53,415 nucleotides of DNA from Xylophilus ampelinus (GTDB taxonomy: Bacteria > Pseudomonadota > Gammaproteobacteria > Burkholderiales > Burkholderiaceae_C), in assembly GCF_901875635.1 (NCBI RefSeq), contig NZ_CABFMN010000099.1:1-53415 (forward strand), given 5' to 3'. Both the position numbers and the translations under genes were made by a program. This document shows, in pieces, positions 16,229-24,508 of this stretch (position 1 is the stretch's first letter; each line of letters starts with the position of its first letter). The notes beneath the pieces are model-generated. The model had not been told where the DNA came from. It did not search any database and was given only the letters and a program-made list of their open reading frames with translations.

Positions 16229-17916
16229 GGCGCCACCGTGGCTTCCTCCCGCCGGCGTTCTCTCAGCTGGGAGATCGTCGCCTTGGGGGAAATCCGCTCC
16301 GGATCGCAGACCACTTCGATCAGCGCCGTGCGGCCGCTGGCGATGGCCCGCTCCAGTGCAGGACGAAAATCTTTCGTCGCCAGGACCTGTTCGACGTGCG
16401 CGCCGAACGACCGCCCGAACAGCTGGAAATCGGGATTGGCGAGCGAGGTTCCGCTGACACGCCGGGGATAGTGCATCTCCTGGTGCATGCGGATGGTGCC
16501 GAACACGCCGTTGTTCACAACGACCACGACGATCGGCAGCTGGTGAAGGGCGGCCGTGGCGAGCTCCTGCGCGCTCATCATGAAGCAGCCGTCGCCGGCC
16601 ACCGCCACCACCGTGCGCGTCGGGTGAAGGTGCTTGGCGGCAATGGCCGCCGGAATCCCATAGCCCATGGCGCCGTTGGCGGGCGCCAGCTGCGTGCCGA
16701 AACTGCGATGGCTGTAGCGCGCGTGTAGCCAGCCCGCATAGTTGCCGGCGCCGTTGGCGACGATCGCATCGTCGGGCAGGACTTCGGACAGCGCGCCGAT
16801 GACTTCCCACAGGTCGACCGTATCCGCCGGGTTGCTGCGGGCATGGACGGCCAGGAACTCCTCGTGCGCGCCCGCGGTCCAGTCGCGCCAGCCCTTCCGC
16901 GCCCCGAGCTTCACGCCCGCGAGCGCCGCGGCGAAATGACCCATGCCGGAGACGATGCCCAGCTCGGGCGAGAACACCCGGCCGATCTCGCAGGGATCGG
17001 GATGGACGTGCACCAGCCGCTGCGATGGTGCCGGTGAACGAATGGCGGTGTAGCCCTGGGAAGTAGCCTCCGCCAGGCGATCACCCAGCACCAGCAGCAG
17101 GTCGGCCTGCGCCACGCGTTGCAGAAGCCTGGCGTCCGCGCCGATACCCAGGTGGCCGGCATAGTGAGGCTTGCGGTTGTCGACCAGATCCTGCCGCCGG
17201 AAGGCCGCGGCGACCGGCAGCGATGCCGCTTCGGCCCAGTCGCTGACGGCCTGGGCCGAAGCCGCGTCCCAGGTGCTGCCACCGACGATGATGAGCGGCT
17301 GCCGCGCGGAATCGAGGATAGCTCGCAGCCGCTCCATGTCCCCGGCGGCGGGCGCCGACTGCGCCGGCACGAAGGCGGGCGCGTCGGCCACCGCAGCCTT
17401 CGCGGTCAGCACGTCCTCGGGCATGGCGATCACCACGGGGCCGGGACGGCCCGAAGTCGCCACACGGAACGCCCGGGCGACGAGTTCCGGGATCCGTTGC
17501 GGATCTTCCAGCTGCACCACCCACTTGGCCATGGAGCCGAACACCGCGCGGTAGTCCAGCTCCTGGAACGCTTCACGCTCGAGCATGTCGCGCCGCGCCT
17601 GGCCGACGAACAGGATCAGCGGCGTCGAGTCCTGCATCGCCGTGTGGATGCCGATGCTCGCATGGGTCGCGCCCGGGCCGCGGGTGACGAAGCAGAGTCC
17701 GGGCTTGCCCGTCAGCTTGCCGTGCGCTTCCGCCATGTTGCACGCCCCCGCTTCGTGACGCGCAACCACCAGCGAGAAGTCCGGCTGGTCATGCAGCGCA
17801 TCCAGTACGGCGAGGTAGCTTTCTCCAGGGACGCAGTAGGCGCGGTCCGCGCGGTGGACGATCAGTTGATCCACCAGGATATGCGCGCCGGTGCGCTGGG
17901 ATATCGAAGTTGGCAT
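16225..17916 (-). CDS. Thiamine-diphosphate-dependent enzyme, acetolactate-synthase-like
   Basis: A 563-residue three-domain ThDP enzyme. The activating Glu is about residue 55 in ARHEAGACNMAEA, preceded by CVPGESYLAVLDAL. The cofactor motif GDGCFMMSAQELATA...NNGVFG lies near residues 440-475. The fold fits acetolactate synthase, benzoylformate decarboxylase and 2-hydroxyacyl-CoA lyase alike, and the sequence does not decide between them. No small regulatory subunit is nearby, so valine/isoleucine synthesis is unlikely. It is inserted between the oxygenase beta subunit (2-base gap) and the ferredoxin (4-base overlap), so it is part of the pathway. Decarboxylation or lyase cleavage of a 2-keto or 2-hydroxyacyl intermediate is the best guess. 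Confidence 0.85.
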   Translation of the reverse strand: MPTSISQRTGAHILVDQLIVHRADRAYCVPGESYLAVLDALHDQPDFSLVVARHEAGACNMAEAHGKLTGKPGLCFVTRGPGATHASIGIHTAMQDSTPLILFVGQARRDMLEREAFQELDYRAVFGSMAKWVVQLEDPQRIPELVARAFRVATSGRPGPVVIAMPEDVLTAKAAVADAPAFVPAQSAPAAGDMERLRAILDSARQPLIIVGGSTWDAASAQAVSDWAEAASLPVAAAFRRQDLVDNRKPHYAGHLGIGADARLLQRVAQADLLLVLGDRLAEATSQGYTAIRSPAPSQRLVHVHPDPCEIGRVFSPELGIVSGMGHFAAALAGVKLGARKGWRDWTAGAHEEFLAVHARSNPADTVDLWEVIGALSEVLPDDAIVANGAGNYAGWLHARYSHRSFGTQLAPANGAMGYGIPAAIAAKHLHPTRTVVAVAGDGCFMMSAQELATAALHQLPIVVVVVNNGVFGTIRMHQEMHYPRRVSGTSLANPDFQLFGRSFGAHVEQVLATKDFRPALERAIASGRTALIEVVCDPERISPKATISQLRERRREEATVAP

Positions 17917-17918
17917 GT

Positions 17919-18425
17919 TTAGACGAAGATGGTGAGGTTCTTGCCGGGGAGCACGGTGCGGTCGATCACGGCCACGCGCTCCACAAGCAGCAGGTCGTCA
18001 CCCGAACGGCGCAGGCGGTCATCGCGCCTGCCGACGTACCAGTTTTCTTCGCGCTGCAGCCGCGTCTGGTAGACCATGAAGTTGCTGGCGACGAGGATGT
18101 CGTCGCCCTCGGCGCGGATCGTCAGCGGGTCGACGAAATAGCGCACACGCGAAGGCGGGATCTCGGTCCATGCCATGCGGCTGCGCATGCGCGCCACGCG
18201 GATCTTCAAAGTCTCGAGCGTATCGTCGTAATGGGCGAGGTCACGCGGACCCGCCTCGGTCTGCCGGGGGTCGTCCATGACGCTCATCACGGGGACCCGG
18301 TAGCGCACCTCGGCCGCCATCATGCCCAGCCAGGTGTCGTAGTCCGCCGCCTGCAGGGCGGCGCATTCACGCGCCTGGAAGCTGCGGACGGCAAAGTAGA
18401 GTTGGGCGTCGCCGAGCGCGTTCAT
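17919..18425 (-). CDS. Aromatic-ring-hydroxylating dioxygenase beta subunit
   Basis: A 168-residue protein of the NTF2-like beta-subunit family. Recognisable parts are ECAALQAADYDTWLGMMAAEVRYRVPV, the SRVRYFVDPLTI segment and the late RREENWYVGRRDD-like region (QREENWYVGRRDDRL). The beta subunit is structural in the alpha3beta3 oxygenase. ATGA overlap with the alpha gene shows coupled, equimolar expression. Confidence 0.92.
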   Translation of the reverse strand: MNALGDAQLYFAVRSFQARECAALQAADYDTWLGMMAAEVRYRVPVMSVMDDPRQTEAGPRDLAHYDDTLETLKIRVARMRSRMAWTEIPPSRVRYFVDPLTIRAEGDDILVASNFMVYQTRLQREENWYVGRRDDRLRRSGDDLLLVERVAVIDRTVLPGKNLTIFV

Positions 18426-19690
18426 CGGCCCTCCATCAATTCCAGCCAGCGGCGGTAGTACTCGCGGTGGTTGACCTCGCTCCAGTACCAGCCGGTGCGG
18501 CCCGGCAGGTCGCCGCCGAATTTCTCGCTGACCGGCACGTCCTGTCCGAGGCCCATCGTGTAGTTGAAGTCCATCGACGCAGCGACATGGCCGCGCAGGC
18601 CGTCGCAGACTTCGCCCCAGACCTCGCCGTCCTCCACCTCGAACATCCCGCTGGGCCCGAAGGCCAGGATGAAGCTCTTGCGTACCTCGTCGCGCAGATG
18701 CTCCGGCAGCGCCTTGTCAACGAAGCACATGGTGTGGCTTTCCGTCATGCCAGGGCCGCGCGGGTGCGACATGCGGATCATCCGGAACTTCACGCCGTCC
18801 AGGAACGACATGTTCGGGAAGATGGTGCCGTGGCCCAGTGGAATGAACTGGTCCACCGGATTGTTCGCCTCCTTCAGCTGGGCCCGTACCGTATCGAGGT
18901 AGGCCTCGTACGGGGTCGGCATGTCGCTCGCGCCGAAGCCGCCCAGTTCGGAACCGAAGCCGTGGCCGCCGCGCAGCGAGATCTGGTAGCCCTGCTTCTT
19001 CGGCCGCTTGCGAAAGCCGATGTCGACGACGGAGCCGTGCGTGGTTCCGACGTGGTAGGAATCGCCGAGAAAGTTCTCGGCGATCAGCTTCCAGTTGACC
19101 GGCATCTCCCATTTCTGGACGCCCCCGATCATCTCGATGCCGCCCTCCATCCGGTTGAGCATGCGGTCGAGGTAGATCGCCATGTCGCCCAGGTGCTCCT
19201 TCAGCGACGGTGCCTCGGCCGACCAGGTGGCGAAGATCAAGCCATGGAAGGTATCGAGCTGCGCGACCTCCTTGAGTGCCCAGTCCTTGGTCGGCAGCCG
19301 GTTGTCGTAGGCCTCGCGCATCCCGGGGACGCCGATCAGATCGCCCGACGACGAGAAGCACCAGCCGTGGTACGGGCAGGTGAAGTCCGCGGCGTTGCCA
19401 TGGTCGGTGCGGCACACCTTCATGCCGCGATGGGTGCAGGCATTGAGGAATGCCCGGATCTTGCCTCCGGAACGGGTCACGATCACGGGGTCGGCTCCCA
19501 TGAGCGTGCTGAAGAAATCGTTCTCCTGCGGCAGCTGCGAGTCATGCCCTAGGTAAAGCCACGAGCGGGCGAAAACCTGCTGCAACTCACGGCGATAGAT
19601 GTCTTCGTCGGAGAAGATCGACTTGCCGACCAGGCCCTTGTCGGGCCGCACCAGCGCGCTCAGGTCAATGCGTTTGACGTCCATGTCCAT
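18422..19690 (-). CDS. Rieske-type aromatic-ring-hydroxylating dioxygenase alpha subunit
   Basis: A 422-residue (or 420, from ATG 19684, which has AAGG at better spacing) catalytic subunit. The Rieske ligands are in CTHRGMKVC and CPYHGWCF. The mononuclear iron site is in AENFLGDSYHVGTTH (two His; a late Asp completes the triad). It should add O2 across an aromatic ring, using electrons from the ferredoxin. Together with beta subunit, ferredoxin and separate reductase this is a complete three-component system. The substrate is unknown. Gene order alpha-beta follows a LigB-type extradiol dioxygenase with a 7-base gap, tying hydroxylation to ring cleavage. Confidence 0.93.
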   Translation of the reverse strand: MDMDVKRIDLSALVRPDKGLVGKSIFSDEDIYRRELQQVFARSWLYLGHDSQLPQENDFFSTLMGADPVIVTRSGGKIRAFLNACTHRGMKVCRTDHGNAADFTCPYHGWCFSSSGDLIGVPGMREAYDNRLPTKDWALKEVAQLDTFHGLIFATWSAEAPSLKEHLGDMAIYLDRMLNRMEGGIEMIGGVQKWEMPVNWKLIAENFLGDSYHVGTTHGSVVDIGFRKRPKKQGYQISLRGGHGFGSELGGFGASDMPTPYEAYLDTVRAQLKEANNPVDQFIPLGHGTIFPNMSFLDGVKFRMIRMSHPRGPGMTESHTMCFVDKALPEHLRDEVRKSFILAFGPSGMFEVEDGEVWGEVCDGLRGHVAASMDFNYTMGLGQDVPVSEKFGGDLPGRTGWYWSEVNHREYYRRWLELMEGR

Positions 19691-19697
19691 CCTTGCG

Positions 19698-20519
19698 TTA
19701 CTTCTCGACCGCGAACACGGCTGCGCCGCAACCGGTCTCCCATGCCTCCACCGCCTCGTAGGCCAGCACTTCGGCGGATCCGCCGCCGGCCGCTCCGAGG
19801 GCGGTGATCCACTGCCGGATCTCCCAGGTGCCGAACCCGGCGGCATCCATGCGTTCGTCGCTGATCGCAAGCGCGTCCATGGGCCGGGTGCGCAGCATTT
19901 CCAGGAACTCGCGATCGAACTCGGAATCGATCCGCCCCGCGTCCGCCGATCCGGGCGCGTGCGACAGGCCGCCGGTGCCGACGACGGCAACCCGCAGCCC
20001 CTGTTCTTGCGCGGCCGCTCGCAGCACTTGGCCAAGGGCGTAGCAGCGGCGCAGCGGGGGCAGCGGCGGCACCATGCAGTTCTGCAGGATCGGGAGAACC
20101 GGGATGTCGAACGATGGCGTCAGGAACGACAGCGGCACGGCGAGGCCGTGTTCGATGACCATGCGCTGGGAGAACGCCGGATCCATGCCGAGTCGGAACG
20201 CGTGGTGCATGACCGCCCGGCCGAACGCGGCCGCGCCCTTTACATTGAAGGGCTCGATGCGGATCCACTTCTCCGCAGGACCTTCGTGGCTGTCGCCGAG
20301 TCCGACACAGAAGGCCGGCATGCGATCGGTGAACAGGTTGTGGAAATGGTCCGACGACACGACGACCACGACGTCGGGCCGGGCGGCGCGCATGCGCACG
20401 CCGATTTCCTCCATGGCGGCATAAAAGCGCGCCTTGCTTTCCGGCGGCGCATGGTCCGGCATGCCGGTGATGTAAGGCGCATGGCTGACGCCGGCCGCAA
20501 AGACGATAGCTCCCGTCAT
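19698..20519 (-). CDS. Class III extradiol ring-cleavage dioxygenase, catalytic (LigB-like) subunit
   Basis: A 273-residue LigB-superfamily protein. Probable iron ligands lie in GVSHAPYI (about residue 11) and SSDHFHN (about residue 57); GTGGLSHAP (about residue 193) is also characteristic. ATG 20519 lies 2 bases after the LigA-like stop; the frame is open upstream, but only this start fits. It should open a catechol-type ring next to the hydroxyls. It is shorter than protocatechuate 4,5-dioxygenase LigB (~300), and with its 95-residue partner it is more like CarBa/CarBb-type enzymes in size, from memory. The substrate would be the diol formed by the Rieske system. Confidence 0.88.
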   Translation of the reverse strand: MTGAIVFAAGVSHAPYITGMPDHAPPESKARFYAAMEEIGVRMRAARPDVVVVVSSDHFHNLFTDRMPAFCVGLGDSHEGPAEKWIRIEPFNVKGAAAFGRAVMHHAFRLGMDPAFSQRMVIEHGLAVPLSFLTPSFDIPVLPILQNCMVPPLPPLRRCYALGQVLRAAAQEQGLRVAVVGTGGLSHAPGSADAGRIDSEFDREFLEMLRTRPMDALAISDERMDAAGFGTWEIRQWITALGAAGGGSAEVLAYEAVEAWETGCGAAVFAVEK

Positions 20520-20521
20520 GC

Positions 20522-20809
20522 TCACCCTTCGAAAGTGCTGCGGAACGGCCGACCTGCCGCGTGCGGTCGGAGCAGCTCGCGGTAGACAGGCGGCGGCATG
20601 CCGAACATGCGCGACAGCGGGACGAGCAGCAGCGGGTGCACGCCCATGTTCCACAGCGCCACCACATCCTTCTCGACAATCGCCCGCACGGCGGCCTCGT
20701 CGAGCTTCTGCGTCGCAAGGTGTTCGGCCGGCGCGGCAGCCAGCGCCGCCTGCAATGCGGTATCGTTTTTCAGCCGGAACAGGTAGTGCTCGAGGTCGTA
20801 GAGGGCCAT
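20522..20809 (-). CDS. Extradiol dioxygenase small (LigA-like) subunit
   Basis: A 95-residue LigA-domain protein that begins ALYDLEHYLFRLKND after its Met and contains the family helix ALWNMGVHPLLLVPLSRMFGM. The start at ATG 20809 lies 7 bases after the SDR stop; a longer frame from 20881 would overlap the SDR and adds unrelated sequence. LigA-type subunits cap the active site of LigB. It is smaller than the LigA of protocatechuate dioxygenase (~139). Confidence 0.85.
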   Translation of the reverse strand: MALYDLEHYLFRLKNDTALQAALAAAPAEHLATQKLDEAAVRAIVEKDVVALWNMGVHPLLLVPLSRMFGMPPPVYRELLRPHAAGRPFRSTFEG

Positions 20810-20816
20810 GGCGTCC

Positions 20817-21596
20817 TCAATACAGGCTGCGAACGTTGCCGCCGTCGACGGACAGGACGGAGCCCGTGATGTAGGAAGCACGCGCAGAGGCCAGGTAGAC
20901 GATCGCGTCCGCCACTTCTTCCGGTCGACCGAGGCGGCCCATCGGCACTTCGGCGGACATCCTGGCGACGCGCGCCTCCGTGTCGCCCCCGTGGGACTTC
21001 TCCACGCTCATGAAGCGCTCGGTCTGGATCCGCCCGGGGCACACCACGTTGAACCGGATGCCCTGCTTCGCGTACTCCTGCGTCAGCGACTTGGTCAGGC
21101 CTGCGACGCCGGGCCGCACGCCGTTGGACAGGAACATGCCGGGGATCGGCTGCTTGACGGAACTCGATTGCACCGCGACGACCGCGCCGCCCCCGGCCCC
21201 GGCCATCTGCGGCAGCACCAACCGGACCATGCGCACCAGCGACAGGAAAGCGCCCTCGAACGCCCGCACCCAGGCTTCGTCGGAGGCAACGGCCAGCGCG
21301 CCGGGCGGCGGACCGACCGAGTTGGCGACGAGGATGCGGACCGGGCCCCATCGGCCCTGCACCGCGTTGAAAACGTCCTCGATCGACCGCGCATCCATCA
21401 GGTCGCCCCGCAACGCCATGCAGGATGCGCCCCCTTCGGCGTCGATCTCCCGCGCGGCCGAAGCCAGCGAGGCCTCGTCCCGGCCGAAGATCGCGACGCG
21501 GGCGCCTTCGCGCGCCAGCGCCCTGGCGGCGCACAGCCCGATGCCGCGTGTACCCGCCGCGACGACGGCGACCTGTCCCGTGATACCGAGATCCAC
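20817..21596 (-). CDS. SDR-family protein lacking the catalytic Tyr-Lys pair
   Basis: A 259-residue SDR fold. The glycine motif is AAGTRGIG rather than TGxxxGIG, and NNAG is replaced by VANSVG. The Ser region is VQSSSVKQPIPG. Where YxxxK is expected the sequence reads FLSNGVRPGV, so neither Tyr nor Lys is at its usual place. A subgroup of 3-oxoacyl reductase-like SDRs shares this SSSVKQPIP...LSN pattern; its chemistry is not established as far as I know. It sits between the aldolase and LigA genes. It may use another base, act on an already activated substrate, or be a structural partner. Confidence 0.85.
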   Translation of the reverse strand: MDLGITGQVAVVAAGTRGIGLCAARALAREGARVAIFGRDEASLASAAREIDAEGGASCMALRGDLMDARSIEDVFNAVQGRWGPVRILVANSVGPPPGALAVASDEAWVRAFEGAFLSLVRMVRLVLPQMAGAGGGAVVAVQSSSVKQPIPGMFLSNGVRPGVAGLTKSLTQEYAKQGIRFNVVCPGRIQTERFMSVEKSHGGDTEARVARMSAEVPMGRLGRPEEVADAIVYLASARASYITGSVLSVDGGNVRSLY

Positions 21597-21604
21597 GCCG
21601 CCGC

Positions 21605-22540
21605 CTATCTGCTGATGCCGAGTTCAGCCAGCTGCGCGGCGATGGCCTTGCCCTCTTCAGCGCTCGCCACCGGAACGGGCGCACGCGTGAGGTCGGTGGC
21701 GATCACGCCCATCTGCTTGAGCGCGAACTTCACGCGGCTCGCCATCTTCAGCATAGGGCGGGCGAACAGCAGGCCCACCAGCGCCTCGTGGCGTTCGTGG
21801 ATGGCACGCGCGGCATTCAGGTCGTTGGCCAGCACGGCGCGCTCCATCTCCAGGATGGCGCGCGCCATCACCAAGTGCAGCACCAGCAAGGTGCCATGGG
21901 CGCCCGAGGCGAAGTTGTGGAACAGACAGTTGTCGTTGCCGCTGAGCACCACGGTGTCGCGTCCGAGCTTGCGCAACAGCTTCAGGTTGGTATCGAAGCC
22001 GAGCGGCGTCCACATCGTGTCCTTGATGGCGACGATGTTGTCCACGCTGCAGATCTGCTTGACGGTCTCCGGCGTGTAGTTGATGCCGGACATCGGGCCC
22101 TGCATGAAATAGATGATCGGGACTTTGACCGCCGACGCGACGTCGTGGGCGTACTCGCCCGCCACTTCCGGCATGGCATCCACGCCACGGCCGAACGACG
22201 GCGGCCCCAGCAGCAGCAGGGCGTCCGCGCCTTCCGCCTCCATGGTCTTGGCGGTACGGGCAGCGGCGACGTTGGTGCCGGGGAAGGGAACGACACCGCC
22301 GACCACCAGCTTGCCGGCGGCATGGGCCTCGTCCCGTGCCATCCGCAGGACATGCACCCGCTCCTCTTCCGTCAGGGCGTCGACCTCACCGGCGTTGGCG
22401 TTGACCACGAGGCCGTCGATGCCGTCCACGGCCAGCATGTACTGGCACAGCTTGCGGAACGAGGCCTCGTCGATGGAGGAATCGGCGTTGAACGGGACGA
22501 CGAGGGCCGCGAGATGGCGGCCGATGCGGGGACGGGTCAT
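21605..22540 (-). CDS. DHDPS/NanA-family aldolase or hydratase-aldolase
   Basis: A 311-residue TIM-barrel lyase of the dihydrodipicolinate synthase family. The Schiff-base lysine is in NIVAIKDTMW (about residue 173) and the partner Tyr in PIIYFMQG. The substrate-loop motif reads NANAGEVDALTEEER in place of GTTGE. In PAH and related pathways, members of this family (hydratase-aldolases such as NahE) split the ring-opened product into pyruvate and an aldehyde; that role fits behind a Rieske plus extradiol system. It is the first gene of the central operon, with a candidate operator 29 bases before the ATG. Confidence 0.87.
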   Translation of the reverse strand: MTRPRIGRHLAALVVPFNADSSIDEASFRKLCQYMLAVDGIDGLVVNANAGEVDALTEEERVHVLRMARDEAHAAGKLVVGGVVPFPGTNVAAARTAKTMEAEGADALLLLGPPSFGRGVDAMPEVAGEYAHDVASAVKVPIIYFMQGPMSGINYTPETVKQICSVDNIVAIKDTMWTPLGFDTNLKLLRKLGRDTVVLSGNDNCLFHNFASGAHGTLLVLHLVMARAILEMERAVLANDLNAARAIHERHEALVGLLFARPMLKMASRVKFALKQMGVIATDLTRAPVPVASAEEGKAIAAQLAELGISR

Positions 22541-22568
22541 GAGCGCTCCTTGACGAATGGTGCTATCT

Positions 22569-22586
22569 TACATATATGTTTATGGT
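22569..22586. promoter_or_regulatory. Candidate operator C (aldolase operon / Dabb divergent region)
   Basis: TACATATATG followed by TT and TATGGT lies in the 70-base gap between two divergent starts, 29 bases from the aldolase ATG and 25 from the Dabb GTG. At this distance it overlaps the likely core promoters, so binding would be expected to block both. Sequence similarity to site B is the closest (10 identical bases in a row). Confidence 0.5.
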
Positions 22587-22610
22587 TTGGCAACACATTG
22601 GAGAGCGTCA

Positions 22611-22916
22611 GTGATCAAGCACATCATCGTCTGGCGCCTGAAGCCCGAAGCGCACGGCAACAGCGGCGCGGAGAACGCTCGGCTCATCAAGGAAAAGCTG
22701 GAAGGCCTGGCCGGGAGGATTCCCGGCCTGCTGAAGGTCGAGGTCGGGATCGACATCTCCCGCACCGGCGAGTCGGGGGACCTCGTCCTCTACTCCGAAT
22801 TCGAGAACGAGGCCGCGCTGGAGCTGTACAAGGCGCACCCGGACCACAAGGCCGTGTTCCCATTCATCGCCGCCGCGCGGGCCGACCGGATCATCGTGGA
22901 CTACGTGGCCGGCTGA
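22611..22916 (+). CDS. Dabb (stress-responsive A/B barrel) domain protein
   Basis: A 101-residue ferredoxin-like barrel protein. Start at GTG 22611 with GGAGAG 5 bases away; it gives the family N-terminus MIKHIIVWRLK. Other family features are the central RIPGLLKVEVG and FENEAALELYKAHPDH. Dabb domains dimerise; most are unassigned, and a few are cyclases or small-molecule-binding enzymes. It is the only catabolic-type gene on the plus strand and diverges from the central operon across candidate site C, so it is probably co-regulated. It converges with the MaoC gene (31-base gap). Confidence 0.85.
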   Translation: MIKHIIVWRLKPEAHGNSGAENARLIKEKLEGLAGRIPGLLKVEVGIDISRTGESGDLVLYSEFENEAALELYKAHPDHKAVFPFIAAARADRIIVDYVAG

Positions 22917-22947
22917 GGGGGCCTCGGCTGGTGAGGCCAGCGGCCAG

Positions 22948-23424
22948 TCATATTCCAGCCCGGGCGGCGCCGTCGGCCGCTTCGGGTGCGATGAATTTGA
23001 TGAGGTGATCACCGACCAGGACCAACGTGCCGTCCTGATTGGTCACGCGCAGTCCCGCATGCGTTCGATTGCGTCCGAGATCGACACGGGTAATCCGGTA
23101 TTCGACCCGGACCGTGTCGCCCAGGAACACCGGCGCCAGGAACCGCAGCTTGTCGTAGCCGGCCGCTACCCCGTCGATCCCATGCAACGTCGCGAACTTC
23201 GATGCGGCGGCCGCAGTGAGCCCCACGAGCAGCGCGCCTTGCACGAGGCGCCGGCCGTAGACGGACTGCTGCATGTAGCGTTCGTTGACGTGATTCGGGG
23301 AGAAGTCGCCGGTGATGCCGGCGAACAAGTACACGTCCGACTCGCTGACCGTCTTCTCGAATTCGACTTGCTCGCCAGCACGGATGTCCTCGATCGCAGC
23401 CCGCTTGCCATTTGCCTGTAGCAT
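22948..23424 (-). CDS. MaoC-like (R)-specific enoyl-CoA hydratase
   Basis: A hot-dog-fold protein of about 158 residues. The hydratase motif is FAGITGDFSPNHVN (Asp and His four residues apart plus flanks), followed by [16 protein letters not shown] 23424 has AGGA at good spacing; ATG 23451 has none, so the shorter form is preferred. It should hydrate a trans-2-enoyl-CoA to the R-3-hydroxy form. It lies after a Bug-type binding protein and a ligase, so it may act on the same acyl-CoA as the dehydrogenase at 26221. Confidence 0.85.
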   Translation of the reverse strand: MLQANGKRAAIEDIRAGEQVEFEKTVSESDVYLFAGITGDFSPNHVNERYMQQSVYGRRLVQGALLVGLTAAAASKFATLHGIDGVAAGYDKLRFLAPVFLGDTVRVEYRITRVDLGRNRTHAGLRVTNQDGTLVLVGDHLIKFIAPEAADGAARAGI

Positions 23425-23467
23425 TCCGGTCCTCGTTGGATTGTGGTCCATTGCGACTTGCGACCCG

Positions 23468-24451
23468 TCAGTCCAGGATGATGCCCTTGGCCCGGATGAG
23501 GGCCGGCCACTTCTTGTCGGCCTCGGCCAGGACCTGGCGCATCTGTTGCGGGGTCGACGGCTGGGGATTGAGTCCCAGGTCGAGAAGCTTCTTCTGCACC
23601 GCCGGCGCTGCGATGGCCTTAGCGATCTCGGCGGAGATCTTCTCGATGACCGCCGCTGGCGTCCCTGCTGGAGCGGAGGCAGCCAGCCAGCAGGGAGCCG
23701 CCGCGCTGGTGTATCCGAGTTCCGTGAGGGTGGGGACCCCCGGCACCGCTGCCACCCGAGAATCGGTAAAGGTGGCCAGCACGGTCAGCTTGTTCGCCGC
23801 GCGCATTCCCGCGCTGGACGCGGAGTCCAGCACGGCGAACGGCACGACACCACTGACGTGATCCTGGATGGAGGGCGCAGTTCCCTTGTACGCGACGTGC
23901 AGAAGATTGAGCTTCGCCTCGTCCTTGAGGAACTCGAACGCCATGTGGTGCGGGCTTCCGATGCTGGAGGTGGCGCAGCCGAATTTTCCCGGGTTGGCGC
24001 GAATCGCATCCACCGCCGCCTTCGCCGTGGTGTAGCCGCTTTGTAGCGATGCGGTGAGCAGCAGCGGGTAATGAGCCAGCATCCCGACCGGCTGAAGGTC
24101 GGTCTGCGGGTTGTAGGAGAGCTTGCGAAACAGCGCCGTGTTGAAGACGAGCGTGCCCGTATCCGCGGCCAGCAGGGTGTATCCATCGGCGGGAGAACGC
24201 GCCACGTGTTCCGCCGCAAGTGCAGTCCCGGCGCCGGGCTTGTTCTCGATGTAGACAGCCTGCTCGATCTGCTTGCTGAGCTGCTCGGCAACGGTGCGAA
24301 CGACGATGTCGGCGCCCCCACCTGCCGGATTCCCCACGACCCAACGAATGGGCTTGCTGGGGTAGCCGGCCTGCGACAAGCTGACCCCGGGAACGCAGGC
24401 GGCGACTGCGCCGGCGAGGTAGGTGTTGAAGGTGCGCTTGCTGATGTCCAC
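23468..24451 (-). CDS. Bug/TctC-type binding protein (second copy)
   Basis: A 327-residue periplasmic binding protein starting at GTG 24451. Signal segment: RTFNTYLAGAVAACVPGVSLSQA. Family motifs: YPSKPIRWVVGNPAGGGADI, IENKPGAGTAL and DGYTLLAADTG. It is clearly diverged from the copy at 5916-6899, so the two probably bind different ligands. No TctAB membrane genes are present. It lies between a broken ligase gene and the MaoC hydratase. Confidence 0.9.
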   Translation of the reverse strand: MDISKRTFNTYLAGAVAACVPGVSLSQAGYPSKPIRWVVGNPAGGGADIVVRTVAEQLSKQIEQAVYIENKPGAGTALAAEHVARSPADGYTLLAADTGTLVFNTALFRKLSYNPQTDLQPVGMLAHYPLLLTASLQSGYTTAKAAVDAIRANPGKFGCATSSIGSPHHMAFEFLKDEAKLNLLHVAYKGTAPSIQDHVSGVVPFAVLDSASSAGMRAANKLTVLATFTDSRVAAVPGVPTLTELGYTSAAAPCWLAASAPAGTPAAVIEKISAEIAKAIAAPAVQKKLLDLGLNPQPSTPQQMRQVLAEADKKWPALIRAKGIILD

Positions 24452-24508
24452 GGTGTCTTCTTAGGGTGTCGTGGTGCGGAAGGTGGGTCGGATCGGCGCA
24501 GCCGTGGA

